A stretch of 64,000 nt of DNA from the NCBI GenBank assembly GCA_902780025.1, contig CACZDV010000004.1, positions 1 to 64,000 on the forward strand. Direction: 5' to 3'. Source of the stretch: an uncultured Prevotellaceae bacterium (GTDB lineage Bacteria; Bacteroidota; Bacteroidia; Bacteroidales; Bacteroidaceae). Position 1 is the stretch's first letter. Each line of letters starts with the position of its first letter. Below are positions 44,614 through 53,383 of the stretch, piece by piece. Both the position numbers and the translations under genes were made by a program. The notes under the pieces are model-generated. The model did no database searches and was not told the DNA's origin. It saw only the letters and a program-made list of their open reading frames with translations.

Positions 44614-46415
44614 CGCTCATTCAAGTCTTTTGAGGCTGCTTGCAAAACGGCTTTCGCCCGCTGTATCAGCCGTTCGTTGTTGTTGCCCTGCGACGCCACC
44701 ACACGGTTGCTGATAAAGTCATAGTTCACAAAGCTTGTACTGTCGTACATAGAGAATCCGTCGTCATAAGTATTGATGGCGAAGGGTTCGGTGTAAGTGT
44801 CACTCAGCACGTCGCGGCTGAAGGTGTAATCGTCATGACTGATGCCTAACTGTCCCAATAATGTAGCCGCCAGATCCGTCTGGTTACACACTTGTTCGAT
44901 GCGTCGCGGCTCCTTCACGGCACCACCCACCCATATCATCGGTATGTGGTTCTTCAACGGCTGTGTCTCGTCGATGCCGTGATAGGGTATGCCATGATCG
45001 GGCAATAGCACCACCACCGTATTCTGCCAACGGCTACTCCGTCGCAACTCGTCGATAAAGCGTCCCAAACACTGGTCGAGGTAGAAGAATGCATTGAGCA
45101 CCTCATCGTTGAATTGCTTAACGGGCACATCCCACGGAGCATGGCTGCTCAGCGTAGAGTAGCCGATGAGAAAGGGTTCCTTCATTTGCTGCGTCAGTTG
45201 AAGCAGCGTTCCAAAGGTGATATCGTCGCGTACGCCCCATTTCGAGGTCTGCTGCTCTTCACGGCTGTAGTCATCCATCCACGTCAGTTCACTGAAGCCG
45301 CCGCCTATCAGATAGCTACGCATATTCGTAAAGTTGATATCGCCACCGTACAAGTAATGAGTTTCGTATCCCCGTTCCTGACGCAGGGTACGTGCCAAGT
45401 TAGGCAGCGACCGCGACTTTGACGGCATCTTCATCACCGACATTGTGGGGAACGACGGGTATCCACTCCAGGTACAAACCGTACCGCGGTCGGTACGCCA
45501 TGTATTGCCGTAGCAATTGGCGAAATCGATTCCTTCATGGCTCAGCCGGTTCAGGTTAGGTGTCACGTCGCTCCGTCCGCCGATTTCAGTAAAAGTGCCG
45601 CCACAACTCTCTAGCAGGATAATAACGATATTCGGCCTATCGGTCGTGAGCAGCGTATCCTGACCGCAACTTTTTGTGTTATACAAGCTACTGACAATAC
45701 GCTGGCACTCCTCATCGGTCATGAAGTGATAGGTCACATTGTTGGTGGCCGTCTTCTCGAACGAAGCCATAAAGGAGAAGAGGGGATTGACGGCTGAGTG
45801 ATTCAGGAACTGCCGCTCACTGAAATACACCTGACCGATATTGGTCGTCGACTCCCCCAAGCCACCACGGATGCCGATGACCACCAGCGGGATGAAAGCC
45901 AGTCCCGCCACCAGTTCCAAGAGGCGGTGGCGGCTCTTGGTCATATTCAAGGCAATACTACGGTAAGCCGCAAAGAGGACGGCCATCACTATCAGCAGTA
46001 CCACAGCGCGCACCACAAGGTAGCCCGTCGAGACGCTGGCCATAGCCTCGGTGGGCGTCGCTAAATATTGCAGGCACGAGGCATCCAACTTGAAAAGCCA
46101 GAATTCATAGAGACACGTATCAGCTACCGTCGCCAAAGCTATAGCCAAAGCTATCACGGCATAATAGAACGTTAACACCCCTTTGATGATGCGGTTACAG
46201 CCCGTGAAGATGGTGACCATCATGACAAGCAGCGGCACTGACAGCACATAGAGCGCCGTCGACAGGTCGAGGCTAAGTCCGTGCCACAGCACATTACCCA
46301 CGTCGCCTACAGAAAGTTCCGTAGCGTTGTAGAGCATGAACGCCATCTTCGCCACCAAGAATGTCAAGAGGGTGACGGCATAGAATTTCGCCAGATAGAT
46401 AACCCGCTGTTTCAA
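44610..46415 (-). CDS. LTA synthase-family membrane sulfatase-fold enzyme (copy B, Thr at nucleophile position)
   Basis: 601 residues with several N-terminal membrane helices and a sulfatase domain: NIVIILLESCGGTFTEIGG, GNTWRTDRGTVCTWSG (probable nucleophile Thr), LLPDHGIPYHG. The start is a TTG overlapping the stop of the exporter gene (TTGA). No ATG is available until residue 24, inside the first helix, so coupling to upstream translation is likely. About 25% similar to copy A by eye over the catalytic motifs, so this is an old duplication. Confidence 0.85.
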   Translation of the reverse strand: MKQRVIYLAKFYAVTLLTFLVAKMAFMLYNATELSVGDVGNVLWHGLSLDLSTALYVLSVPLLVMMVTIFTGCNRIIKGVLTFYYAVIALAIALATVADTCLYEFWLFKLDASCLQYLATPTEAMASVSTGYLVVRAVVLLIVMAVLFAAYRSIALNMTKSRHRLLELVAGLAFIPLVVIGIRGGLGESTTNIGQVYFSERQFLNHSAVNPLFSFMASFEKTATNNVTYHFMTDEECQRIVSSLYNTKSCGQDTLLTTDRPNIVIILLESCGGTFTEIGGRSDVTPNLNRLSHEGIDFANCYGNTWRTDRGTVCTWSGYPSFPTMSVMKMPSKSRSLPNLARTLRQERGYETHYLYGGDINFTNMRSYLIGGGFSELTWMDDYSREEQQTSKWGVRDDITFGTLLQLTQQMKEPFLIGYSTLSSHAPWDVPVKQFNDEVLNAFFYLDQCLGRFIDELRRSSRWQNTVVVLLPDHGIPYHGIDETQPLKNHIPMIWVGGAVKEPRRIEQVCNQTDLAATLLGQLGISHDDYTFSRDVLSDTYTEPFAINTYDDGFSMYDSTSFVNYDFISNRVVASQGNNNERLIQRAKAVLQAASKDLNER

Positions 46416-48277
46416 AGCTGCTGCATGTCGTTAAGACGTTTGTAATAGCCGTCGATAGCAAGAAGGGATTCGTGGGTTCCCCGCTCCACGATGCGTCCCT
46501 CGTGGAGCACCACAATCTCGTCAGCGTTGCGGATAGTCGACAGGCGATGAGCGATGGCCACAGTGGTACGCGTCTTCATCAGCCGCTCCAGAGCGTCCTG
46601 CACTAAGCGCTCGCTTTCGGTATCAAGGGCCGAAGTGGCCTCGTCGAGAATGAGAATGGGCGGATTCTTCAGGATAGCACGGGCAATGGAGACACGTTGC
46701 CGTTGACCACCGCTAAGACGGCTGCCGCGGTCGCCGATGTTGGTATCAAAGCCGTGCTCCGACTGCATGATAAAGTCGTAGGCGTTAGCTATCTTTGCCG
46801 CCTCGACTATCTGTTCGTCCGTGGCATTTTCCACGCCGAAGGAGATATTGTTGCGGAACGTGTCGTTAAACAGGATTGCCTCCTGGTTGACGTTGCCGAT
46901 GAACTGGCGCAGGTCATGAATGCCGAGGTCGCGCACATTGATGCCGTCAATAAGCACCTCGCCCTCCTGCACGTCGTAGTAGCGGGGAATGAGGTCGACG
47001 AGTGTCGACTTGCCCGATCCCGACTGTCCTACGATGGCAATGGTCTTACCCTTGGGGATGGTGAGGTTAATATCGCGAAGCACCCACTGCATTCCCGAAC
47101 CCTCAGACTCGCCTACCCGTAGCCTTTCACCATAGCGGAACGATACGTTGCGGAACTCTATCTGATGCTCGAACGAGGGTATCTGCCGCGGGTGTGCCAC
47201 CTCTTTGATGGTGTTCTCGGCCATCAGTATCTTATCGATACGCTCCATCGAGGCTAAGCCCTTGGGGATATTGTAGCCCACTTTCGACACCTCTTTCAGG
47301 GGGTTGATGATAGAATAGAGTATCACCATATAATAAATAAAGGTAGGACCCGAGAGCGCTTCGTTGCTCAGCACGAGAACGCCGCCGAACCATAGTACGA
47401 TGACAATCATGCACGTGCCAAGGAACTCGCTCAGCGGATGTCCCAGATTCTGGCGGATGTTCACCCACATAATGTCATTACGGTAGGTCGAGTTAATCGT
47501 GTCAAACTTCCGGCGCATCTTATCCTCGGCACAGAAAGCCTTGATGATGCGAAGGCCACTGAGGGTCTCGTCCACCACCGTCATCGTGTCGCTCCACAAC
47601 GCTTGCGCTTTGATACTCTGCGCCTTCAGCTTGCGGCCTATCCAGCCCATGAACCATCCGATAAGCGGTATGATGACCACCGAGAAGAGCGTTAGTTGCC
47701 AGGAGATAACGATAAGCGTAGTGAAGTATGAAATAATCAGGATGGGATTCTTGAACATCAGATCGAGCGATGACATGATGCTGGTCTCCACCTCCTGCAC
47801 GTCACCCGTCATGCGGGCAATAAGGTCGCCCTTACGCTCTTCGGTAAAGAACCCCAAGGGCAGACTCACAATCTTATGGTACAGCTGGTTGCGCAGGTCG
47901 CGTACAATACCCGTGCGGATAGGTACTACACTGGCCGCTGCCAGGAAGTAGGCGCCCGTCTTCAAAAGCGTGGTGATAATCAGGAACAGACCGATAATCA
48001 GCAGCGTAGTCGTAGAGCCCACATCGGCAATGAAATGGTTAATGTAGTAATAGACGTTGTTTACTACCACATCCTTCAGACTGCCATCATCCCAGCCCAT
48101 CAATGCTGTTGCCGCCACGCTATCATCAGTCTTGAAGAGTATCTGCAAGATAGGTATCAGTGCAGCAAATGAGAAAATGTTGAGCAGCGCCGATAGAATA
48201 TTGAATACTATCGACAAAACGACGAACTTCTTATAAGGAGGCACGAAGCGCCTCAGTACACTCATGAATTCTTTCAT
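46412..48277 (-). CDS. MsbA-like ABC exporter (fused permease and ATPase)
   Basis: 621 residues: six-helix transmembrane domain (about 15-330), then a nucleotide-binding domain with Walker A GQSGSGKST, signature LSGGQRQR, Walker B ILILDEATSALD and switch His in AIAHRLST. It works as a homodimer. MsbA relatives flip lipid A or lipid-linked sugars. Placement between envelope-modifying enzymes and miaB supports an envelope substrate, but this is inference. Overlaps both neighbours by 4 nt. Confidence 0.92.
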   Translation of the reverse strand: MKEFMSVLRRFVPPYKKFVVLSIVFNILSALLNIFSFAALIPILQILFKTDDSVAATALMGWDDGSLKDVVVNNVYYYINHFIADVGSTTTLLIIGLFLIITTLLKTGAYFLAAASVVPIRTGIVRDLRNQLYHKIVSLPLGFFTEERKGDLIARMTGDVQEVETSIMSSLDLMFKNPILIISYFTTLIVISWQLTLFSVVIIPLIGWFMGWIGRKLKAQSIKAQALWSDTMTVVDETLSGLRIIKAFCAEDKMRRKFDTINSTYRNDIMWVNIRQNLGHPLSEFLGTCMIVIVLWFGGVLVLSNEALSGPTFIYYMVILYSIINPLKEVSKVGYNIPKGLASMERIDKILMAENTIKEVAHPRQIPSFEHQIEFRNVSFRYGERLRVGESEGSGMQWVLRDINLTIPKGKTIAIVGQSGSGKSTLVDLIPRYYDVQEGEVLIDGINVRDLGIHDLRQFIGNVNQEAILFNDTFRNNISFGVENATDEQIVEAAKIANAYDFIMQSEHGFDTNIGDRGSRLSGGQRQRVSIARAILKNPPILILDEATSALDTESERLVQDALERLMKTRTTVAIAHRLSTIRNADEIVVLHEGRIVERGTHESLLAIDGYYKRLNDMQQL

Positions 48278-49614
48278 ACAGTCTCACCCAATAATGTTGC
48301 ACTTGTAGAGCCTACGATACGCACCCGTACCGTCTCGCCGATGTGGTGGCTGCCCTTGTTGAAAACCACCATTTTGTTCTGCTCCGTACGACCGCAGAGC
48401 TGCTCACGACTGCGCTTCGAGAAGCCTTCGACGAGCACATCGAACTCCTTACCCTCATCCTTTTTGTTCTGCTGGGCGCTGATTTCTGTCTGTAGGGCAA
48501 TCAGTTCGTTCAGACGACGTATCTTCACCTCTTCCGACACATCGTCGGGCAAGTGCTTCGAGGCGTACGTCCCCGGACGCTCTGAATACTTGAACATAAA
48601 GGCCGAGTCATAGCCTACCTCACGCATCAGACTTAAAGACAACTGGTGGTCCTCCTCTGTCTCCGAGCAGTAACCCACGAAGATGTCCGTTGACAGGCCG
48701 CAATCGGGGATAATGCGGCGAATAGCTGCCACACGATCCAGATACCACTCCCGTGTGTACTTACGGTTCATCAGTTTCAGGATACGGTCTGAGCCGCTCT
48801 GCACCGGCAAGTGTATATGCTTGCAAACGTTCGGCATCTCGGCAATCACCTGTAGCGTCTCGTCACTCATATCCTTGGGGTGAGAGGTAGTGAAACGGAC
48901 ACGCATCTCCGGCGCCTCCTCGGCCACTCGTCGCAGCAACTGCGGGAATGCCTCCCCTAAGGGGGGAGGTTGGAGGGGGCTTTTATAGCTGTTCACATTC
49001 TGCCCTAATAGCGTCACTTCCTTGAAACCACGGTCACGCAGATCGCGCACCTCTCTTAATATACTTTCCACGTCGCGGCTTCGTTCCCGACCACGGGTAT
49101 AAGGCACAATGCAGTAATGACAGAAATTATTGCAGCCACGCATGATGCTTACAAAACCGCCAATCTTGTGGCCCAATCCTATACGCTGCGGTACTACGTC
49201 GCGGTAAGTTTCCGTCGTCGACAGCTCGATGTTGATAGCCTTATGTCCTGTCTCGGCCTGCGCCACCAAGTCGGGCAACGAAAGATAGGCGTCAGGACCC
49301 GCTACGAGGTCTACCCCGTGCTGCTCCAGCAGTTCTTCCTTCACCCGCTCAGCCATACAGCCCAAGACGCCAATGATGAGTCTTGAATCCTGACTTTTGG
49401 ATTTTGAATTACGCTGTGCATTCAGCGCTTCCAACCTATGATAGATTTTCTGTTCCGCATTATCGCGCACCGAACAGGTGTTCAGAAATACAGCGTCTGC
49501 CTCCTTCAGGTCGTCTGTTGTCTCGTAACCCGCCATCTGCATCACCGAGGCAACTACCTCGGAATCCGCCACGTTCATCTGGCAGCCATAAGTCTCTATA
49601 TACAGTTTCTTCAT
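48274..49614 (-). CDS. miaB: tRNA-2-methylthio-N6-isopentenyladenosine synthase
   Basis: 446 residues. Three cluster cysteines in the N-terminal domain (C11 ETYGCQMN, C47 LNTCSVR, C86 VLGCMAER), radical SAM motif RGCNNFCHYCIVPYTRGRE, and a C-terminal TRAM domain. It adds the methylthio group to A37 of tRNAs reading UNN codons. Two foreign stretches lie in the frame: NSKSKSQDSR (residues 69-78, heptamer array) and SPLQPPPLGEAFP (palindromic element, 48950-48981). Confidence 0.95.
   Translation of the reverse strand: MKKLYIETYGCQMNVADSEVVASVMQMAGYETTDDLKEADAVFLNTCSVRDNAEQKIYHRLEALNAQRNSKSKSQDSRLIIGVLGCMAERVKEELLEQHGVDLVAGPDAYLSLPDLVAQAETGHKAINIELSTTETYRDVVPQRIGLGHKIGGFVSIMRGCNNFCHYCIVPYTRGRERSRDVESILREVRDLRDRGFKEVTLLGQNVNSYKSPLQPPPLGEAFPQLLRRVAEEAPEMRVRFTTSHPKDMSDETLQVIAEMPNVCKHIHLPVQSGSDRILKLMNRKYTREWYLDRVAAIRRIIPDCGLSTDIFVGYCSETEEDHQLSLSLMREVGYDSAFMFKYSERPGTYASKHLPDDVSEEVKIRRLNELIALQTEISAQQNKKDEGKEFDVLVEGFSKRSREQLCGRTEQNKMVVFNKGSHHIGETVRVRIVGSTSATLLGETV
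48950..48981. repeat. Palindromic CCTCCCC/GGGGAGG element inside miaB
   Basis: CCTCCCCTAAGGGGGGAGG followed by TTGGAGGGGGC. Same layout as the two copies at 53270 and 53351: a G/C-rich palindrome plus a one-sided AAGCCC/GGGCTT extension. Confidence 0.75.
49383..49410. repeat. Heptanucleotide array inside miaB (TTGAATC, 4 units)
   Basis: TTGAATC, CTGACTT, TTGGATT, TTGAATT on the plus strand. Encodes NSKSKSQDSR in the loop before the third cluster cysteine. Confidence 0.8.
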
Positions 49615-49641
49615 CCTTTTTCTTGTTTTTCGATTATAACG

Positions 49642-50553
49642 CTATGTTAATGGCAGAGTCATAACAAAGCGGGCACCATGAGTATAAGAGGTGTCGAGCA
49701 CGATATCGCCTCCCAACCTTCGTGCCAGCGAACGGGCCACGGTAAGCCCTATGCCGGTACCGTCGTAGTAGTGGTCGAGTTGTACGAACTCCTCAAAGAC
49801 GTGGTCAGCTTCCTCTGCAGGGATGCCAATACCCGTATCCTCTACGATAAAGCATACGGTATGGTCATTGGCATCGACTGTCAGCGAAGCCTCCTTTTTC
49901 TCCTTGGGCAGCTCGTGTCGCGCATGAGCCTCGGCAGCCTTGGTGAATTTCAGGGCATTACCGAGAATAAGCGTAAGTGCGCGCACTGCCGACCGGCAGT
50001 TGGTGGTAAGCTCAACGGTCTCTGCCTCTGCTGTCACGTGCATGGTGAAATTGAGGTGCGGTGCGGCGGCAATAGCACTGGCCTCTATGGCTTCAGCTGC
50101 TATCTGCAAGGCTGTCGTCTGGTCATTACGCTCAATGACGGCCTGACTGTTGGCATCGCTCAGTTCCAGCATTTTATTCACCAGTCGTGTAATGCGGTCG
50201 GTGTTTTCCAGAATCTGCTGGCAGACGTCGGTCTTCGTGTGGTCATCGAGCTCCATATCGGGTGTGGTCAACACCTGCGAGAAGCCGGTGATGATGTTGA
50301 GCGGCGTACGTATCTCATGGGATATCTGCTGGATGAATTCCGACTTCATCCTCGACGACTCCTCAGCTTTCTGGCGGGCCATGTCGAGTTGGCGGTTTGT
50401 CTCTTCCAACTCGCGGTTCGTCTCTTCCAGCCGGTCATACAACATCAATGACTCCTGATAGCCTTCCGACATACTGTCGAAGCTGCGCTCCAACTGATTA
50501 TAGTCCTCGCGCAGCCTGGCCAGTTCTTCCTGTAGTTGACTCTCGTTTGCCAT
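49642..50553 (-). CDS. Cytoplasmic sensor histidine kinase
   Basis: 303 residues, no membrane helix. An N-terminal coiled coil (about 5-70, EETNRELEETNRQLDMARQK) leads to the HisKA H-box SHEIRTPLN with His79, N-box LTLILGNALKF, G1 VEDTGIGIPAEEA, F-box FEEFVQLD, G2 GTGIGLTVAR. No response regulator is adjacent. It lies 4 nt behind the STAS gene, suggesting joint action with the partner-switch proteins. Confidence 0.92.
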   Translation of the reverse strand: MANESQLQEELARLREDYNQLERSFDSMSEGYQESLMLYDRLEETNRELEETNRQLDMARQKAEESSRMKSEFIQQISHEIRTPLNIITGFSQVLTTPDMELDDHTKTDVCQQILENTDRITRLVNKMLELSDANSQAVIERNDQTTALQIAAEAIEASAIAAAPHLNFTMHVTAEAETVELTTNCRSAVRALTLILGNALKFTKAAEAHARHELPKEKKEASLTVDANDHTVCFIVEDTGIGIPAEEADHVFEEFVQLDHYYDGTGIGLTVARSLARRLGGDIVLDTSYTHGARFVMTLPLT

Positions 50554-50557
50554 GGGA

Positions 50558-50866
50558 TTAGGACTTCTGTTCGACCGTCATGAACTTCGTGAATCCAGTC
50601 ATCTGAAGCACTCTGTAAATCGCAGGACTCACGTTGACAATCTTGAACTGCCCTTTCTCCTTCATGACCGCACGCATGGTTTTCTGTATGATGCGCAGTC
50701 CCGAGCTGGCCATATAGGTCAGTTCAGCGCAGTCCATTTCCAGGTTGATGCCTGCCTCTTGGAGTACGGGCTGGATGTCTTGCTCGAATTCTTCGGCATT
50801 CGTTGTGTCAATACGGCTGCCGGTCTTAATGATGGTCTTGCCACCTTCTTTCAGTATTTGTGTCAT
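50558..50866 (-). CDS. STAS-domain anti-sigma-factor antagonist
   Basis: 102 residues, a single STAS domain. Conserved phosphorylatable serine in YMASSGLRII (S54 or S55). Family role: the unphosphorylated form binds a HATPase kinase and releases that kinase's target. The kinase partner is probably the gene just upstream (10 nt). The cognate PP2C phosphatase is not in this window. Confidence 0.92.
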   Translation of the reverse strand: MTQILKEGGKTIIKTGSRIDTTNAEEFEQDIQPVLQEAGINLEMDCAELTYMASSGLRIIQKTMRAVMKEKGQFKIVNVSPAIYRVLQMTGFTKFMTVEQKS

Positions 50867-50876
50867 ATCTTCACTA

Positions 50877-51335
50877 TTACCTTTTCACTTTTTTACCTTC
50901 TTGCTCGGCCTTGCCAGTTGGCGCAGCCAAGAACTTTTTCACCATCGTCACCAGGTTCTTGCCGTCCAGTCGCTGATAGGTCACCCGGTTCATGATGTTC
51001 TTGACAATAAAGATGCCCATCCCCCCGATTTCACGCTCGGCAGGATTGACATCGGTATTCAGGTCGCCCCTCTTCGTTGGGTCGAAGGCGACGCCATGGT
51101 CGGCCAACGTCAGGACAATCTCTTTCCCGTCGCTTTCCGCCCTCAGCTCAATGGCATCGTCCGTCGGTTGCGGGTAGGCATATTTGATGATGTTCGACAC
51201 CATCTCCTCGAGCACCAGGTTCAGGTTCATCAGCAACTCGCCGTCAAGGGCGAACTCGTCGCCAAGTTCGTCAACAAAGGCCGCCACACGTCTCAGTTCG
51301 GCGGGTTTATTACCTATGGTTATTTCCTTTATCAT
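50877..51335 (-). CDS. Serine kinase/anti-sigma HATPase (RsbW type)
   Basis: 152 residues from ATG 51335. GHKL ATPase motifs: LNLVLEEMVSNIIKYAYP (N-box), LADHGVAFDP, and the GGMGIFIVKNIMNRV G2 box. Such proteins phosphorylate STAS antagonists and bind sigma or other effectors. First gene of a unit running through STAS, histidine kinase and miaB. Promoter box 51371-51379. Confidence 0.9.
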   Translation of the reverse strand: MIKEITIGNKPAELRRVAAFVDELGDEFALDGELLMNLNLVLEEMVSNIIKYAYPQPTDDAIELRAESDGKEIVLTLADHGVAFDPTKRGDLNTDVNPAEREIGGMGIFIVKNIMNRVTYQRLDGKNLVTMVKKFLAAPTGKAEQEGKKVKR

Positions 51336-51370
51336 GCCTACTCTCAGAATGATTATTCGAAAAGGTTGCT

Positions 51371-51431
51371 GCAAAGATACAAAAAAAATGAGAATAGTGA
51401 TTATTTTTTGCTATATTTTCTTTACCTTTGC
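51371..51431. promoter_or_regulatory. Divergent promoter boxes for the signalling operon and the YitT gene
   Basis: TATCTTTGC on the minus strand (51371-51379) and TACCTTTGC on the plus strand (51423-51431), separated by an AT-rich 43-nt stretch. Confidence 0.65.
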
Positions 51432-51448
51432 ACAAAAATCGAGAAAAG

Positions 51449-51496
51449 ATGATGAAGAAAGTAGCCTTTTTATTAGAACTAACGCCGCAAGGCTAA
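51449..51496 (+). CDS. Possible 15-codon leader ORF before the YitT gene
   Basis: Behind the plus-strand box, ATG-ATG opens a frame MMKKVAFLLELTPQG ending TAA at 51494-51496, preceded by GAGAAAAG, 12 nt before the YitT start. It may be chance. No attenuator hairpin is visible. Confidence 0.2.
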   Translation: MMKKVAFLLELTPQG

Positions 51497-51508
51497 ATAT
51501 AACTTGAA

Positions 51509-52420
51509 ATGACTGCAACGATTAACAGGGCAAGCTTCGGAAAGGAGCTGCGCGACTACATTATCATCACCATTGCCATGATGAGTTACGCCATCGGATG
51601 GGGCGTATTCCTGCTGCCTAACAACATTACGACTGGCGGCGTGGCTGGTGTGTCCTCCATCCTCTACTGGGCAACAAACATCCCCGTGCAGGTGAGCTAC
51701 TTCATCATCAACGGTCTGCTGTTAGCGGTGGCGCTATGGGTGTTAGGGTGGAAGTTCTGCGTGAAAACTGTTTACGCTGTGGCGGTACTGACGGTGAGCA
51801 TCGGCATAGTGGCCGACCACTATAATGCCCATCTGCTGGCAGACCAACCATTCATGGCGGCCATCATCGGTGCCGTATTCTGCGGTTGTGGCGTGGGGTT
51901 GGGACTGGCCAACAACGGCTCAACGGGCGGTACGGATATCATTGCGGCTATCATCAACAAATACCGCGACGTATCGTTGGGCCGCGTCATCATGATCTGT
52001 GACGTTATCATCATCTCCAGTTCCTATTTAGTACTGCGCGACTGGGAGAAGGTTATCTATGGATATGTGGTGCTCTACGTGACGGCCTTCTGTATCGACC
52101 AGGTGGTGGAGTCAGCGCGCCGTTCGGTGCAGTTCTTCATCATCTCCGACAAATACCGTGAGATAGGCGAGCGCATCAACCGTGAGCCTCACCGTGGCTG
52201 TACGGTCATCGATGCTCAGGGTTTCTATTCGGGCAAAGATGTAAAGATGCTGTTCGTGCTGGCCAAGCGCCGCCAAAGCAACCTCATCTTCCGCATCATC
52301 AACGAGGTTGACCCCCACGCCTTCGTGTCGCAGAGTGCCGTCATCGGTGTCTACGGCGAGGGCTTCGACCATTTTAAGGTTAGAATGAAGAAACCAACAC
52401 AAGATTTACAACAGACATAA
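51509..52420 (+). CDS. YitT-family membrane protein
   Basis: 303 residues. Five to six hydrophobic helices (about 18-200) with the family motif LPNNITTGGVAGVSSI and NNGSTGGTDIIAAII, then a cytoplasmic DUF2179 domain (EPHRGCTVIDAQGFYSGKDVKMLFVLAKRRQ). Function unknown, possibly transport. The DUF3737 gene starts 4 nt later. Confidence 0.9.
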   Translation: MTATINRASFGKELRDYIIITIAMMSYAIGWGVFLLPNNITTGGVAGVSSILYWATNIPVQVSYFIINGLLLAVALWVLGWKFCVKTVYAVAVLTVSIGIVADHYNAHLLADQPFMAAIIGAVFCGCGVGLGLANNGSTGGTDIIAAIINKYRDVSLGRVIMICDVIIISSSYLVLRDWEKVIYGYVVLYVTAFCIDQVVESARRSVQFFIISDKYREIGERINREPHRGCTVIDAQGFYSGKDVKMLFVLAKRRQSNLIFRIINEVDPHAFVSQSAVIGVYGEGFDHFKVRMKKPTQDLQQT

Positions 52421-52423
52421 CAC

Positions 52424-53305
52424 ATGCAACTAATCAAAGACCAGAAATTCGGCGGCGAACGACCGTTGTTCGCTACCCATGACCTCCAGCTGGAGAACAT
52501 CACGATTACCGACGGCGAATCAGGCATTAAGCAATGCCAGCACATGGAGGCTCACAACTGTAAATTCTATGGCAAATACCCGTGGTGGCACGTTGATGGC
52601 GCCCTTATTGAGGATTGCTATTTTGCCGAAGGCTCACGCTCGGCCGTGTGGTACACCAACGACCTCGTCATGCGCCGTTGCCGCATCGACGGTCCGAAGT
52701 TCTTCCGCGAGATGAAGAACGTGGAGTTGGAGGACGTGGAGATAACCGATGCCGACGAGACTTTCTGGCGCGTCGACGGCCTGCGGCTGAAGAATGTCCG
52801 TCTGCACGGCGGCACCTATCCCTTTATGTTCTCCAAGAACATCTACGTCGAGGGCTTGGACAGCGACTCAAAGTACGTCTTCCAGTACTGTAAGAACGTG
52901 GAGATTCACCACGCCAATATCCTGACGAAGGACTCCTTCTGGGAGTGCGAGAACGTCACCATCTACGACTCGGTGCTCGACGGCGAGTACTTGGCGTGGC
53001 ACTCGAAGAACGTACGATTGGTGAACTGCCACCTGGCGGGTGAGCAGTTGCTGTGCTACACCGACAACCTGGTACTGGAGAACTGCACCATCGACGCCGC
53101 CTGCGACCGGATGTTTGAATACTCGACCGTCGAGGCCGACATCCGTGGCCATATCGAGAACATTAAGAACCCGACCAGCGGTCATATCGTGGCCGACTCA
53201 ATAGGCAGCATCACCATCGACGAGAACGTCCGGCAACCCGCTAACTGCATCATTGAAAAAAGGCAAATAGCCTCCCCAAGCCCCTCCCAAGGAGGGGATG
53301 CTTAA
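52424..53305 (+). CDS. DUF3737 beta-helix protein
   Basis: 293 residues made of short repeated strands ('.N..I.DC.F.....', '.NVRL..G.YPFMFSKNIYVEGL') typical of a right-handed parallel beta-helix. The family, DUF3737, has no known function. No signal peptide, so cytoplasmic. The last nine residues (SPSPSQGGDA region) are coded by a palindromic element, so the natural C-terminus has been replaced or extended. Confidence 0.85.
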   Translation: MQLIKDQKFGGERPLFATHDLQLENITITDGESGIKQCQHMEAHNCKFYGKYPWWHVDGALIEDCYFAEGSRSAVWYTNDLVMRRCRIDGPKFFREMKNVELEDVEITDADETFWRVDGLRLKNVRLHGGTYPFMFSKNIYVEGLDSDSKYVFQYCKNVEIHHANILTKDSFWECENVTIYDSVLDGEYLAWHSKNVRLVNCHLAGEQLLCYTDNLVLENCTIDAACDRMFEYSTVEADIRGHIENIKNPTSGHIVADSIGSITIDENVRQPANCIIEKRQIASPSPSQGGDA

Positions 53306-53383
53306 ATAGACTAACCATACAAGATGAATAGAACAGAAAATGTGACCAAACATCCCTCCCTTGGGGAGGGCTTGGGTGGGCTC
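53270..53383. repeat. Inverted pair of CCTCCCC/GGGGAGG elements around a gene junction
   Basis: One copy (53270-53301) ends the DUF3737 frame. A second, opposite copy (53351-53383) lies inside the first codons of the next gene. Their cores, CCAAGCCCCTCCCAAGGAGG and CTCCCTTGGGGAGGGCTTGG, are near reverse complements, so the 50 nt between them, including the gene start, could form a hairpin loop. Confidence 0.8.
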
